Shown in pieces: positions 1 to 9,058 of a DNA stretch of 64,000 nucleotides; the stretch's first letter is position 1, and each line of letters opens with the position of its first letter. The notes under the pieces are model-generated. The model had not been told where the DNA came from. It worked only from the letters and a program-made list of their open reading frames with translations, and ran no database searches. This DNA is from Tangfeifania diversioriginum (GTDB taxonomy: Bacteria; Bacteroidota; Bacteroidia; Bacteroidales; Prolixibacteraceae). The stretch covers positions 62,001 to 126,000 of the forward strand of contig CAMCBW010000002.1 in assembly GCA_945873105.1 (NCBI GenBank). The letters run 5' to 3'. A program made the position numbers and the translations under genes.

Positions 1-1974
1 AATGGAATTGATTATGTCAATATCAATTCTCCGATCACATTTCTCCAGAATACCGAAGGGATAGGTGCAGGATATGTTGCCATGGTAAAGGAGAAGAAAC
101 TATACCTTGGCACCAACCAGGGTCTTTTTGTAACAGATTGGCAGGGAGGCGGACAAATCAGTAATTTTACCTTGATCCCAGGTACTCTGGGTCAGGTGTG
201 GTCGCTGGATATTCTGGATGGAGTACTGCTCTGCGGCCACAACAATGGCACCTTTGAGATTGTTGACGACAAGGCAGTGGTCATCGACAGAACCCCGGGG
301 GGGTGGAAGTATTTGCAGCTTAAAAATCATCCGGGTTACATGATCGGTGGAACCTACAGTGGTTTGACCCTGTTCAAAAAAGAGGGAAGCCATTGGCGTT
401 TTCTAAAGACAATTAAAGGGTTCAATGAGTCATTCAGGGTCTTCGAGGAGGATGAAAACGGAGATTTGTGGATGAGTCATGGCTTCAAGGGAATATTTAA
501 GGTGACGCTTGACAACAGCCTTGATTCGGTTACCTCTTCCAGGTTTTACACTTCTGAAGATGGACTACCAACCAACTACAATTTGAATGTATACAAGATT
601 AAAAACAGAATTATTTTCACCTCCAGGTTAGGGGTCTATGAGTACAATGCCCAAAGTGATCATTTTGAAAAATCTGTCTTTTTTAACCAGTTGCTGCAAC
701 CTGTAACAGATATCTCTTTTTTGAAGGAGGACAGGAAAGGGAACATATGGTACATTGCATGGTTCAATTCAGTGAACAGGGCTGGAATGTTCAGGTTAAG
801 GGATGATTTAAGGTACCAGCACATCTCCTCAGCCTTTGTAATCCTGGCGGGGAAATTTATCAGCGGATTTGAGTCCGTTTATGAGTATACGGAGGAGAAT
901 TATTTCATAGGTACAGAAGACGGGTTTGCCCACTTCAACCCACGGATTGATTCCAATACAAATCCTGAATTTTCAACCTACATTACCAAGGCTGTTGCCA
1001 TGCACCTTGACAGTACTTTTTACTTTGGGAACAGCTACATTTCCAGAAAAAGTGAACCCGTCGTCAAATACCAGTTCCCATACAAGGGGAATACCTTCCG
1101 GTTTAACTACACTTCACCTACCTATGACAATTCTGGAAACATTGAATACAGCTACAAACTTTCCGGTTTTACTGAGGTGTGGTCTGAATGGAGTAGCAGC
1201 TCCGTCAATGAGTATACCAATCTTCCCGAAGGTGATTTTGTATTTATGGTTAAGGCCAGAAATCCATTGGGAATTGAGAGTCTGACCGATCAGGTGGAGT
1301 TTAGTGTCAGTCCCCCCTGGTACAAAACAACCTACGCCTATTTGGTCTACTTTATACTGTTGATACTTCTAGTAATGGCAATCGTATGGTTAATCTACCT
1401 CCGGATGGATATTTCCAGAAGAAAGGAGCGGCTGAAACACTTGCAGACCTACCGCCATAAAGAGCAGGAATACCTCAGAAATGCCCTCATTGATGAGAAG
1501 AAAATCATCAACCTGAAGAATGAGAAATTAAAGGCTGAGATGATTCATCGTGACAAGGAACTTGCCAATCAAACAATGGACCTTATCCGCAAGAATCAGT
1601 TTCTATTGAGCATCAAGGAGGAGTTGCTAAAATTAAAGCGGCCCAACAATGATTTTGCGCTGAATGACAAGATCAATTCGTTGATCGTTAAAATTGACAA
1701 GGATCTTGACCACAACAAGCAATGGGAAGTCTTTGAAACCGCGTTTGATGAGGTGCATGAAGATTTTCTGAACAGGCTCAAGGCTGCTTATCCCAATTTA
1801 ACACCCAAGGAGCTCCGTTTGTGTGCCTACCTTCGGCTGAATATCTCCTCCAAGGAGATTGCCCCTTTAATGAATATTTCGGTGAGAGGAGTAGAAATAT
1901 GCCGTTACAGGGTCCGTAAAAAATTGGACATTGATCGGGATACCAACATGACTACCTTTGTGATCAATTTTTAG
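1..1974 (+). CDS. Membrane-bound Y_Y_Y / LuxR-type HTH regulator (5' partial)
   Basis: The frame is open from base 1, so the start lies outside the window; the first internal ATG is at 82. The visible part resembles the hybrid sensor/regulators that control Bacteroidota glycan loci. It has beta-propeller-type repeats (about the first 320 residues), a Y_Y_Y domain, one membrane segment following SPPWYKTTYAYLVYF, a basic coiled coil, and a C-terminal LuxR/GerE-like helix-turn-helix (TPKELRLCAYLRLNISSKEI...). There is no histidine kinase or receiver domain, so signal sensing in the periplasm would pass straight to a cytoplasmic DNA-binding domain. It ends 270 bp upstream of a SusC gene in the same orientation, so I infer that it regulates that locus. 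The domain call is firm; the target and ligand are inferred. Confidence 0.85.
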   Translation, partial: NGIDYVNINSPITFLQNTEGIGAGYVAMVKEKKLYLGTNQGLFVTDWQGGGQISNFTLIPGTLGQVWSLDILDGVLLCGHNNGTFEIVDDKAVVIDRTPGGWKYLQLKNHPGYMIGGTYSGLTLFKKEGSHWRFLKTIKGFNESFRVFEEDENGDLWMSHGFKGIFKVTLDNSLDSVTSSRFYTSEDGLPTNYNLNVYKIKNRIIFTSRLGVYEYNAQSDHFEKSVFFNQLLQPVTDISFLKEDRKGNIWYIAWFNSVNRAGMFRLRDDLRYQHISSAFVILAGKFISGFESVYEYTEENYFIGTEDGFAHFNPRIDSNTNPEFSTYITKAVAMHLDSTFYFGNSYISRKSEPVVKYQFPYKGNTFRFNYTSPTYDNSGNIEYSYKLSGFTEVWSEWSSSSVNEYTNLPEGDFVFMVKARNPLGIESLTDQVEFSVSPPWYKTTYAYLVYFILLILLVMAIVWLIYLRMDISRRKERLKHLQTYRHKEQEYLRNALIDEKKIINLKNEKLKAEMIHRDKELANQTMDLIRKNQFLLSIKEELLKLKRPNNDFALNDKINSLIVKIDKDLDHNKQWEVFETAFDEVHEDFLNRLKAAYPNLTPKELRLCAYLRLNISSKEIAPLMNISVRGVEICRYRVRKKLDIDRDTNMTTFVINF

Positions 1975-2009
1975 CTTTGATGAAATACATTTTCTTAACA
2001 TTGACTATG

Positions 2010-2131
2010 TTGATGTAATAAATAAATTAGCATAATATATTTAAAAATATGAAAATGAATTATATATGTATTAAGTAGATGTATTTTTGATGTATTAACA
2101 ATTAATTGATGTTGTATTATTGATGTAGTAA
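2010..2131 (+). promoter_or_regulatory. Direct repeats TTGATGTANTAA upstream of susC
   Basis: The 270-bp AT-rich gap between the regulator and susC carries three copies of TTGATGTANTAA, at 2010-2021, 2087-2098 and 2120-2131. Weaker relatives (TTGATGTTGTATTA at 2106, TAGATGTATTT at 2077) lie between them. All are in the same orientation. They are candidate operators for the HTH regulator encoded just upstream; this is inference from position and repetition only. A poor promoter-like box (TAAAATTG) lies near 2160. Confidence 0.45.
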
Positions 2132-2244
2132 TAAATTGTTTGTTGATATTAATAAATGTTAAAATTGCACCCAGATATGAAGGCTGGGGATTAAGTTTCC
2201 CGGAATTGTTAAGGTTAATTGAATTCTAACATTTATTTAAATTT

Positions 2245-5200
2245 ATGAAACAAACGATTTTTGCTCTTTTGTTTTTGTTAAGCTCCTTTGCAGGATTTGC
2301 GCAGGAGCTTTCAGTAAAGGGTGTGGTCACATCGGCCGACGATGGGCAACCGATTCCGGGAGCGACTGTGGTCGTGAAAGGAAAATCAACGGGGATAACG
2401 ACCAATCTGGATGGGGCTTATACCCTTAAAGTACCAGGGAATGCAACCCTAATATTCTCTTTTGTGGGATTGAAATCTCAGGAGATCGCTGTAAATAACA
2501 GGACCACCATCAATGTAATACTTGCTGCTTCGACGGAGGCAATTGAAGAGGTGGTTGTTGTTGGTTACGGAACACAAAAGAAAAGTGTGGTTACCGGCGC
2601 TATTTCAAGCGTGAAAGCAAAGGACCTTGAAAAAGTAGCGCCAGGACGCATTGATCAGGCTTTGCAGGGTCGTGTTTCCGGAGTGACCGTTGCTGCCAAT
2701 TCCGGTCAGCCGGGATCCAGTGCTACCATACGTGTTCGTGGTATTACAACTTTTGGAGACGGCGGTAACAATCCCTTGTGGGTAGTGGATGGTGTAGTTG
2801 TGGATGCCGGTGGTATAGGCTACCTTAATCAATCTGATATTGAATCCATCGAGGTACTGAAAGATGCAGCCTCCTCTGCCATATACGGTACCCGTGCAGC
2901 CACAGGAGTTATTCTTGTAACAACCAAAAAGGGAGTGGCCGGTAAAATGAGCGTCAATTACAATGGATTTTACGGGACCTCTCAACCAGCAAAAATTCTC
3001 AATTTACTGAATGCAACGCAATACGCTACCTTGTTGAACGAAAGGTCGGTGGCGGGTGGTGGCAACATTGTATTTCCCGATCTGGGTGCCCTGGGTGTAG
3101 GGACTGACTGGCAAAAAGCGATTTTCAACAACAGTGCCAGGAGGTATTCACACGAATTAAGTTTGAGTGGCGGAAATGACAAATCCAACTTCTATGTCTC
3201 TTTCGGTATTCAAGACCAGGAAGGAATTGTAGCGTCTGATATTTCCAATTTCAACCAGAAAAATATCCGTCTGAATTCAACCCACAAGATCTCCAGGATT
3301 TTCACATTTGGACAAACACTGGGGTATACGCACCAGAAACAATTGGGTATTGGAAATACGAACAGCGAATTCGGAGGCCCGCTCAGTTCTGCCATCAATC
3401 TTGATCCTGTTACCCAGCTTGTCGTTACAGATCCTGCCCTGGCGAATGCAGCACCTTATAGTGTTAATCCTGTAATTAGGGATGCAAATGGTAATCCTTA
3501 CGGTATATCCTCTATCGTAGGTCAGGAGATGACCAACCCGCTTGCGTACATGGAGACCAGAAAAGGTAATTATGGCTGGTCTGACAATTTTGTTGGGAAT
3601 GCCTATCTGCAGGCACAAATCACCAAGAAATTGGTAGCCAGATCCACTGTTGGAGCCAAATTGGCCTATTGGGGCGATCAGGGCTACAATCCGGTATTTT
3701 ACTTAAGTGCTACCAACCAGTTGCTCAAGAACAATGTATACAAAAACAACTCCAGTGTCTTCAACTGGAATATTGAAAATACGCTCAACTATTCTGATAA
3801 AATTGGGGACCATACCTTCAACCTTTTGTTGGGACAAGCTGTTTATGTCGATAACAATGGAGGAAGCTCAAATGTAACCTTGTACGATCTTCCGATCAGC
3901 AGTTACGAAGATGCCTCCTTTAATTTTAACATTCCTGATGCCACCAACAGGGTGGGTGGAGCTTCAGATTTTGTACTCCACAAGGTAACTTCTCTTTTCA
4001 CCCGCTTAAATTATAACTACAAGGAAAAATATCTGTTTACAGGGATCTACCGTCGTGATGGTTCCTCCCGCTTTGGCGCCAACAACAAATATGGGGTATT
4101 TCCATCCTTCTCCCTGGGTTGGGTAGTTTCCAAGGAAGATTTTTGGAAAACCAATGATGTTGTTGATCAGTTAAAGATCCGTGCCGGTTATGGCGTTGTT
4201 GGAAACGATGCAATACGTGATTTCGGATATCTGGCAACTGTTGGTGGCGGATTCAACTATACAGTTGGAAATTCAGGCAAAATTACCACCGGTTATGCAC
4301 CTGCTTCCCTGGATAATCCTGATTTGCGCTGGGAAGAGACTTCTCAAACGAATATTGGTGTAGATGCCAAATTGTTCAAGGCTGTTTCACTTACCATTGA
4401 ATACTACAAGAAGAAAACCTCTGGTATCTTAAGGCCTGTAACCATTCCTGGATATGTTGGAGTCTCCTCCTCTCCGGTTGGAAATATCGCTGATATGGAA
4501 AACAGAGGTTTCGAAGTTGAGCTGGGTTACAACAAAAAATTTGGCGAGCTTAACTTTTCCGCCAATGGCAATGTGGCCTACCTGAAAAATGAGGTAACCT
4601 ATGTAGCTTCTGATGCAAACTATATTACAGGGGATGCCTCCTTCCAATCCATGGGGTCTGTCACCCGCACACAGGCAGGTGAGTCTTACAACTCCTTCTA
4701 CGGTTACCAGACAGCAGGTATTTTTCAAACACAGGCCGAAGTTAACGCCTACACCAATTCGACAGGTGGTTTGATCCAACCCAGCGCATTGCCCGGTGAT
4801 TTCCGTTGGGTAGACAACAATGGAGATGGTAAGATAACTGACCTTGACAAAGCCTTCCTTGGAAATAGTATTCCGAAATATACTTTCGGTCTGACCTTGA
4901 ATTTTGAATACAAGAGCTTTGACATGATGGCGTTTTTATCGGGTGCAGCTGGCAACAAGGTTTTCCAGGGATTGCGTCGTCTGGATATCAGCAATGCCAA
5001 CTGGCAAACTGATGCCATGACCCGTTGGACAGGAGAAGGAACCTCCAACGATTACCCCCGGCTCACCAGCAGCGATCTCAACAGCAATTTTGCCTATATG
5101 TCCAACTTTTATTTGGAAAAGGGTGATTATTTGCGGCTTAAAGTGTTTCAGTTAGGCTATACACTGCCAACAGACCTTGTAAACAAAATCGATGCAAGCA

Positions 5201-5352
5201 AGGTGCGCTTCTATTTATCGGCTGAGAATCTGTTCACCATGACCAAATACACAGGTTATGATCCTGAAATTGGTGGTGGAGTTTTTGGTATAGACAAGGG
5301 TGTTTATCCCCAGGCACGTTCGTTTATGCTTGGCGTTCAATTACAATTTTAA
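2245..5352 (+). CDS. SusC/RagA-family TonB-dependent outer-membrane transporter
   Basis: A 1035-residue outer-membrane porin that imports oligosaccharides with TonB energy and a SusD lid. The order is a signal peptide (cleavage near FAQE, residues 1-20), a carboxypeptidase-regulatory-like domain (about 22-95), a VVVVGYGTQ segment typical of the SusC TonB-box region (about 102-110), a plug domain with the family sequence ASSAIYGTRAATGVILVTTK (about 210-230), and a long beta-barrel ending in an aromatic residue (QLQF). It has no STN domain, so it is not the sigma/anti-sigma type, in keeping with the LuxR-type regulator upstream. susD follows after 12 bp. Substrate is inferred as a beta-glucan from the downstream GH16, GH30 and GH3 enzymes. 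Confidence 0.95.
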   Translation: MKQTIFALLFLLSSFAGFAQELSVKGVVTSADDGQPIPGATVVVKGKSTGITTNLDGAYTLKVPGNATLIFSFVGLKSQEIAVNNRTTINVILAASTEAIEEVVVVGYGTQKKSVVTGAISSVKAKDLEKVAPGRIDQALQGRVSGVTVAANSGQPGSSATIRVRGITTFGDGGNNPLWVVDGVVVDAGGIGYLNQSDIESIEVLKDAASSAIYGTRAATGVILVTTKKGVAGKMSVNYNGFYGTSQPAKILNLLNATQYATLLNERSVAGGGNIVFPDLGALGVGTDWQKAIFNNSARRYSHELSLSGGNDKSNFYVSFGIQDQEGIVASDISNFNQKNIRLNSTHKISRIFTFGQTLGYTHQKQLGIGNTNSEFGGPLSSAINLDPVTQLVVTDPALANAAPYSVNPVIRDANGNPYGISSIVGQEMTNPLAYMETRKGNYGWSDNFVGNAYLQAQITKKLVARSTVGAKLAYWGDQGYNPVFYLSATNQLLKNNVYKNNSSVFNWNIENTLNYSDKIGDHTFNLLLGQAVYVDNNGGSSNVTLYDLPISSYEDASFNFNIPDATNRVGGASDFVLHKVTSLFTRLNYNYKEKYLFTGIYRRDGSSRFGANNKYGVFPSFSLGWVVSKEDFWKTNDVVDQLKIRAGYGVVGNDAIRDFGYLATVGGGFNYTVGNSGKITTGYAPASLDNPDLRWEETSQTNIGVDAKLFKAVSLTIEYYKKKTSGILRPVTIPGYVGVSSSPVGNIADMENRGFEVELGYNKKFGELNFSANGNVAYLKNEVTYVASDANYITGDASFQSMGSVTRTQAGESYNSFYGYQTAGIFQTQAEVNAYTNSTGGLIQPSALPGDFRWVDNNGDGKITDLDKAFLGNSIPKYTFGLTLNFEYKSFDMMAFLSGAAGNKVFQGLRRLDISNANWQTDAMTRWTGEGTSNDYPRLTSSDLNSNFAYMSNFYLEKGDYLRLKVFQLGYTLPTDLVNKIDASKVRFYLSAENLFTMTKYTGYDPEIGGGVFGIDKGVYPQARSFMLGVQLQF

Positions 5353-5364
5353 AAATAGAGAGAT

Positions 5365-6879
5365 ATGAAAGTAAAAGTATTCAATTACTTATTCATAGCA
5401 GTAGCCATGGCTTCTTCATTGGGCTCCTGCAACAAGGCATTTCTTGAAGTTGAACCGAAAGGTCAGTTTCTTTCAGCCAATTACTATGCAGACAAGGATC
5501 AGGCATATGCTGGCCTGGTTGGTGTCTACGATGTTTTGCGCAAAAATTCCGGTGGTTTCGAAAATATGATTTCGATGATGAACGCGGGATCTGACGACCA
5601 TTATGCCGGTGGCGGTGGTGCATCCGACGGTGCCGGAATTCAAGGTTTCTCCAATTATACCCTCAATTCAACCATCATGCCAGAGAGTTTTTGGAGCGAC
5701 CATTACCAGGGAATTTTCAGGGCAAATACCTTGTTGTCAAAACTGCCTGACATTGCCATGGATGCAGCCCTGAAAGCCAGATTTACCGCAGAGACCAAGG
5801 CATTGCGCGCTTTCTACTATTTTAACCTGGTACGAATGTTCAAAAATGTGCCGTTGTTACTTGATCCTTTGACTGCCACCAACATGTATGATGTGACGCA
5901 AGCCACTCCGGCTGCAGTCTATGCACAAATAGAAAAGGACCTGACAGAAGCCATCGCTGATTTGCCTGCTACCGTTGCAGCAACAAATGAGGCAGGTCGT
6001 TTGTCAAAGGGTGCTGCCCAGGCAATTTTGGGCAAAGTTTACCTCTATGACAACAAGGCCTCCCTTGCAGCGGCACAATTGGCACAAGTCAATGGGACCC
6101 CCGGAGGAACAAGTCAATACGGCTACCGGTTGCTGGCAAGCTTTGGTGATCTTTGGGTAACCACCAATAAATTCAACACAGAATCGATCATCGAAGTCAG
6201 CCATAGCAGCGCCGGTAATTCAGATTGGGGCTGGTGGGGTAGCAGCAGTGACGAAGGCAATTCATTGAATGTGATGGTTGGTCCAAGAAGTTATTCCAGA
6301 CCTGCAGGATCTACAGCAGATGATATTCCTTCCGGATGGAGTTTCAATGTCTTTACCCAGGATTTGTATGATGCAATCAAATTGGATCCACGTTTTGGTG
6401 CGACAGTTTTTGACCTGAAGGCACTGAAAGCTGCCGGGAAGGCTGATTACATCGGTGGATACCAGGATACCGGGTATTTTCTTAATAAATTTTTACCCCG
6501 TCAAGCAGATGTAAGAACCGGTGGTGGATCAATGGAGCTGAATTACAGGCAAGATACCTATGTAATCCGGCTGGCAGATACCTATTTGCTCGAAGCAGAG
6601 GCGCTCGGAGCAACAGGCACGAGGGCTCAGGCTCTTTTGGATGCTGTAAGGGCCAGGGTTAAATTGCCCTCTGTGCCAGTTTCCATGAATGCGGTAAAGG
6701 CCGAAAGAAGGCTGGAACTTGCAGGTGAAGGTCACCGGTTTTTCGACCTGGTCCGCTGGGGTGATGCTGTGGCTAAACTGGGAAGCAGGGGTTTTGCTGC
6801 CAACAAAAATGAGGTATTCCCAATTCCCTACAGAGAATTACAAGGTACCAAACTGGTTCAAAACCCTGGTTACAATTAA
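5365..6879 (+). CDS. SusD/RagB-family surface glycan-binding lipoprotein
   Basis: A 504-residue partner of the upstream SusC. The signal peptide ends in a lipobox with Cys22 (SLGSC|NK), followed by the conserved FLEVEPKG N-terminal stretch. TPR-like helices include LRAFYYFNLVRMFKNVPL. The C-terminal signature is RRLELAGEGHRFFDLVRWGD and the protein ends KLVQNPGYN, as SusD proteins usually do (NPGY). It would bind oligosaccharide over the SusC pore on the cell surface. Spacing (12 bp after susC) supports one operon. Confidence 0.95.
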   Translation: MKVKVFNYLFIAVAMASSLGSCNKAFLEVEPKGQFLSANYYADKDQAYAGLVGVYDVLRKNSGGFENMISMMNAGSDDHYAGGGGASDGAGIQGFSNYTLNSTIMPESFWSDHYQGIFRANTLLSKLPDIAMDAALKARFTAETKALRAFYYFNLVRMFKNVPLLLDPLTATNMYDVTQATPAAVYAQIEKDLTEAIADLPATVAATNEAGRLSKGAAQAILGKVYLYDNKASLAAAQLAQVNGTPGGTSQYGYRLLASFGDLWVTTNKFNTESIIEVSHSSAGNSDWGWWGSSSDEGNSLNVMVGPRSYSRPAGSTADDIPSGWSFNVFTQDLYDAIKLDPRFGATVFDLKALKAAGKADYIGGYQDTGYFLNKFLPRQADVRTGGGSMELNYRQDTYVIRLADTYLLEAEALGATGTRAQALLDAVRARVKLPSVPVSMNAVKAERRLELAGEGHRFFDLVRWGDAVAKLGSRGFAANKNEVFPIPYRELQGTKLVQNPGYN

Positions 6880-6906
6880 TTAAGCTAATTCATAAAACAT
6901 AGAAAC

Positions 6907-8016
6907 ATGAAGAAAATATCAATCATCTGCAGCTTTGCATTGCTACTGGTAGTGGCAGTAAGTTGTACCATGAAGGATGGTGTTGATCAAGACCTTTCGT
7001 TTTTGGAGAGTGCGGCAACTGCCAATACCAACAAGATTTTCGATATCAGTACCGATAATTCAGGAAAAGTTAAAATCACCCCAATCGGGGAAGGCTTGGT
7101 ATCTTCCGTGGTAACTTTTGGCCATGGCACAGGTGCTGCAGCTATGGCAACTGTTGTTGCCGGGAGTAATACCACCCATGTTTATCCCGAAGGTACCTAT
7201 ACTGTCTCGATTGCCTATTCGGATATTTCCGGTAGGTTAACCTCCACCACCTATCCATTGGCGGTTACATACAGGATTCCAGAAAATCTCGCAGTTACCA
7301 TGACACAGTCGGTTCACAATGTGAAGGTCCAGGCCAAGGCGGATTATGCTGCTTCCTATCTGGTATACTTTGGTGATGTTTCCAATGAAGCCGGAACAGC
7401 GTTGGCAAACGGGGCTGAGATATCCCACGATTACGCAAAATCCGGCAATTACAATTTAAAAGTTGTGGCATTGAGTGGTGGTGCAGCCAAATCTGAGAAA
7501 ATTACTGCCATTACAGTTACAGATCCATTTGGATTACCGATTGATTTTGAAAATGCATTTGTGAGTTATTTCTTTGGAACCTTCGGTGACAATCAAAAAT
7601 TTGCCACAGAGGCTAATCCAAAACCTTCCGGATTAAATACCAGCTCCAAGGTTGGTAAATTTACCAGGGGACAGCAGGGATGGAGCGGAACCTATAGCCC
7701 GCTCAACGATCCCATTGATTTTACAGTCGGTAAAAAAATCAAGTTGTTGGTATACAATCCTGATGCAGCAATGGTCGGAAAGAAATTGAATGTGGAACTT
7801 GAATGGGCTGTGGGCGGTACACCAGCCAATGGTGTTGCAGCCTTGAAGATGCCATTGACCACATCGGGAGCATGGGAAGAGTTGGTATTTGATTACAGTG
7901 GCATTGCCGGCATTCCTGCAGGGTCAAAATTCACACAGCTGGTTTTGCGTTTCAACGATACGGCTGACGGAGCTGGTGCTGTTGTGTATGTCGACAATAT
8001 TAGATTAACCAATTAA
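6907..8016 (+). CDS. Surface glycan-binding lipoprotein (SusE/F position)
   Basis: A 369-residue lipoprotein with lipobox Cys20 (VAVSC|TM). Residues of about 45-200 look like one or two PKD/Ig-like beta-sandwich domains (FGHGTGAAAMATVV, then NLKVVALSGGAAKSEKI). The C-terminal part (about 215-369) looks like a jelly-roll carbohydrate-binding module, ending in the frequent VVYVDNIRLTN motif. It lies 27 bp after susD, where Bacteroidota loci commonly encode surface glycan-binding proteins. The exact ligand cannot be told; laminarin-type beta-glucan is inferred from context. Confidence 0.75.
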   Translation: MKKISIICSFALLLVVAVSCTMKDGVDQDLSFLESAATANTNKIFDISTDNSGKVKITPIGEGLVSSVVTFGHGTGAAAMATVVAGSNTTHVYPEGTYTVSIAYSDISGRLTSTTYPLAVTYRIPENLAVTMTQSVHNVKVQAKADYAASYLVYFGDVSNEAGTALANGAEISHDYAKSGNYNLKVVALSGGAAKSEKITAITVTDPFGLPIDFENAFVSYFFGTFGDNQKFATEANPKPSGLNTSSKVGKFTRGQQGWSGTYSPLNDPIDFTVGKKIKLLVYNPDAAMVGKKLNVELEWAVGGTPANGVAALKMPLTTSGAWEELVFDYSGIAGIPAGSKFTQLVLRFNDTADGAGAVVYVDNIRLTN

Positions 8017-8026
8017 TAAAAAAAAT

Positions 8027-8959
8027 ATGAAAAGAATATTCAAATATCTGCTGGGCCTGTTCGTTGTATTGGTCGTAGGGTACAGTTGTTCAGAACCCAA
8101 CTATACCATGGGAGATCTGACGGCTCCCACCAACATCGTGATCAACGCGGAGATTGTCGGTGCAACTACTGCCAGTCCGACTGGTGATGGTTCAGGTGAC
8201 GTGAAAATTACCATAACTGCTGAGAATGCATTGGCATACAAAGTGGATTATGATGCAAACACTGCACTCGATTTGGTCTATCTCTCCACGGGTAGTGTCA
8301 CCAAAAAATACACCAATCTGGGTACCAATACCTATCGTATTACAGCGGTAGTATACGGGAAAGGGGGTACATCTTCAACATTGACAAAAGATGTTACAGT
8401 AAGAAGTGATTTCAATGTAGCATCCTCCATTGTTACCAATTTAACAGGAGGCACCTCAAGAACCTGGGTGGTAGATAAGAGTGTGGCCGGTCATTTTGGT
8501 GTTGGTCCATGGTCCAACTCCTCTGCCGGTCCTGAATGGTGGGCAGCCAGCGTCAACGAAAAAGTGGCTTGTTGCAACTGTTTTTACACTGCAGCCTTCA
8601 CCTTTACGAAATTAGCAGCCGGTGGCTATACCCTAAAGGTGGCATCTCCCGACGGTGTTTTTACCAAAACAGGATCGCTCACTACTTTGCCCGGTATTCC
8701 AGGATCTGGTGATGAGGGCTGTTACAGTTACGCCGGTGGAACAGCCGCCTTCTCTTTTGCTCCTTCCAGTACAGGAATACCTGCATCAGCACCCTCTACC
8801 AAGACAGCCATTCTGTTGGCAGGGAACACCACTTATATTGGCTATGGCGCACTTCAGAAGGAGTATGAAATCATGGTAATTACCTCAACCTACCTATACC
8901 TTAGGGTACAAGGTACCGAGACCGGAAATGCCTGGTACATTAAGATGAAACCGCTATGA
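8027..8959 (+). CDS. Second surface lipoprotein, probable glycan-binding, Cys-rich
   Basis: A 310-residue protein with lipobox Cys21 (VVGYSC|SE). An N-terminal PKD/Ig-like domain (about 30-125) is followed by a C-terminal domain containing RTWVVDKSVAGHFGVGP and PEWWAASVNEKVACCNCFYT. This arrangement occurs in accessory lipoproteins of glycan-utilisation loci. The CCNC cluster plus a further Cys in GDEGCYSY is unusual for a surface lipoprotein and may form disulfides. It is the last gene before a hairpin terminator, so it closes the binding-protein part of the operon. Function is inferred from context. Confidence 0.65.
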   Translation: MKRIFKYLLGLFVVLVVGYSCSEPNYTMGDLTAPTNIVINAEIVGATTASPTGDGSGDVKITITAENALAYKVDYDANTALDLVYLSTGSVTKKYTNLGTNTYRITAVVYGKGGTSSTLTKDVTVRSDFNVASSIVTNLTGGTSRTWVVDKSVAGHFGVGPWSNSSAGPEWWAASVNEKVACCNCFYTAAFTFTKLAAGGYTLKVASPDGVFTKTGSLTTLPGIPGSGDEGCYSYAGGTAAFSFAPSSTGIPASAPSTKTAILLAGNTTYIGYGALQKEYEIMVITSTYLYLRVQGTETGNAWYIKMKPL

Positions 8960-9003
8960 TAGTTGTTATACCAAGCGTATCTTTGAACCATCAGAATTAA
9001 TCT

Positions 9004-9031
9004 AAATGGAGGAGTTGCGGCTCCTCCATTT
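9004..9031 (+). terminator. Intrinsic terminator after the binding-protein operon
   Basis: A perfect 11-bp stem, AAATGGAGGAG (9004-9014) against CTCCTCCATTT (9021-9031), with a 6-nt loop. T-rich sequence follows (ttcattctttttttc). It lies 45 bp after the stop of the second lipoprotein and 28 bp before the GH16 gene, so the enzymes downstream may be separately or partially transcribed. Confidence 0.75.
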
Positions 9032-9058
9032 TCATTCTTTTTTTCACAATTATATCCA

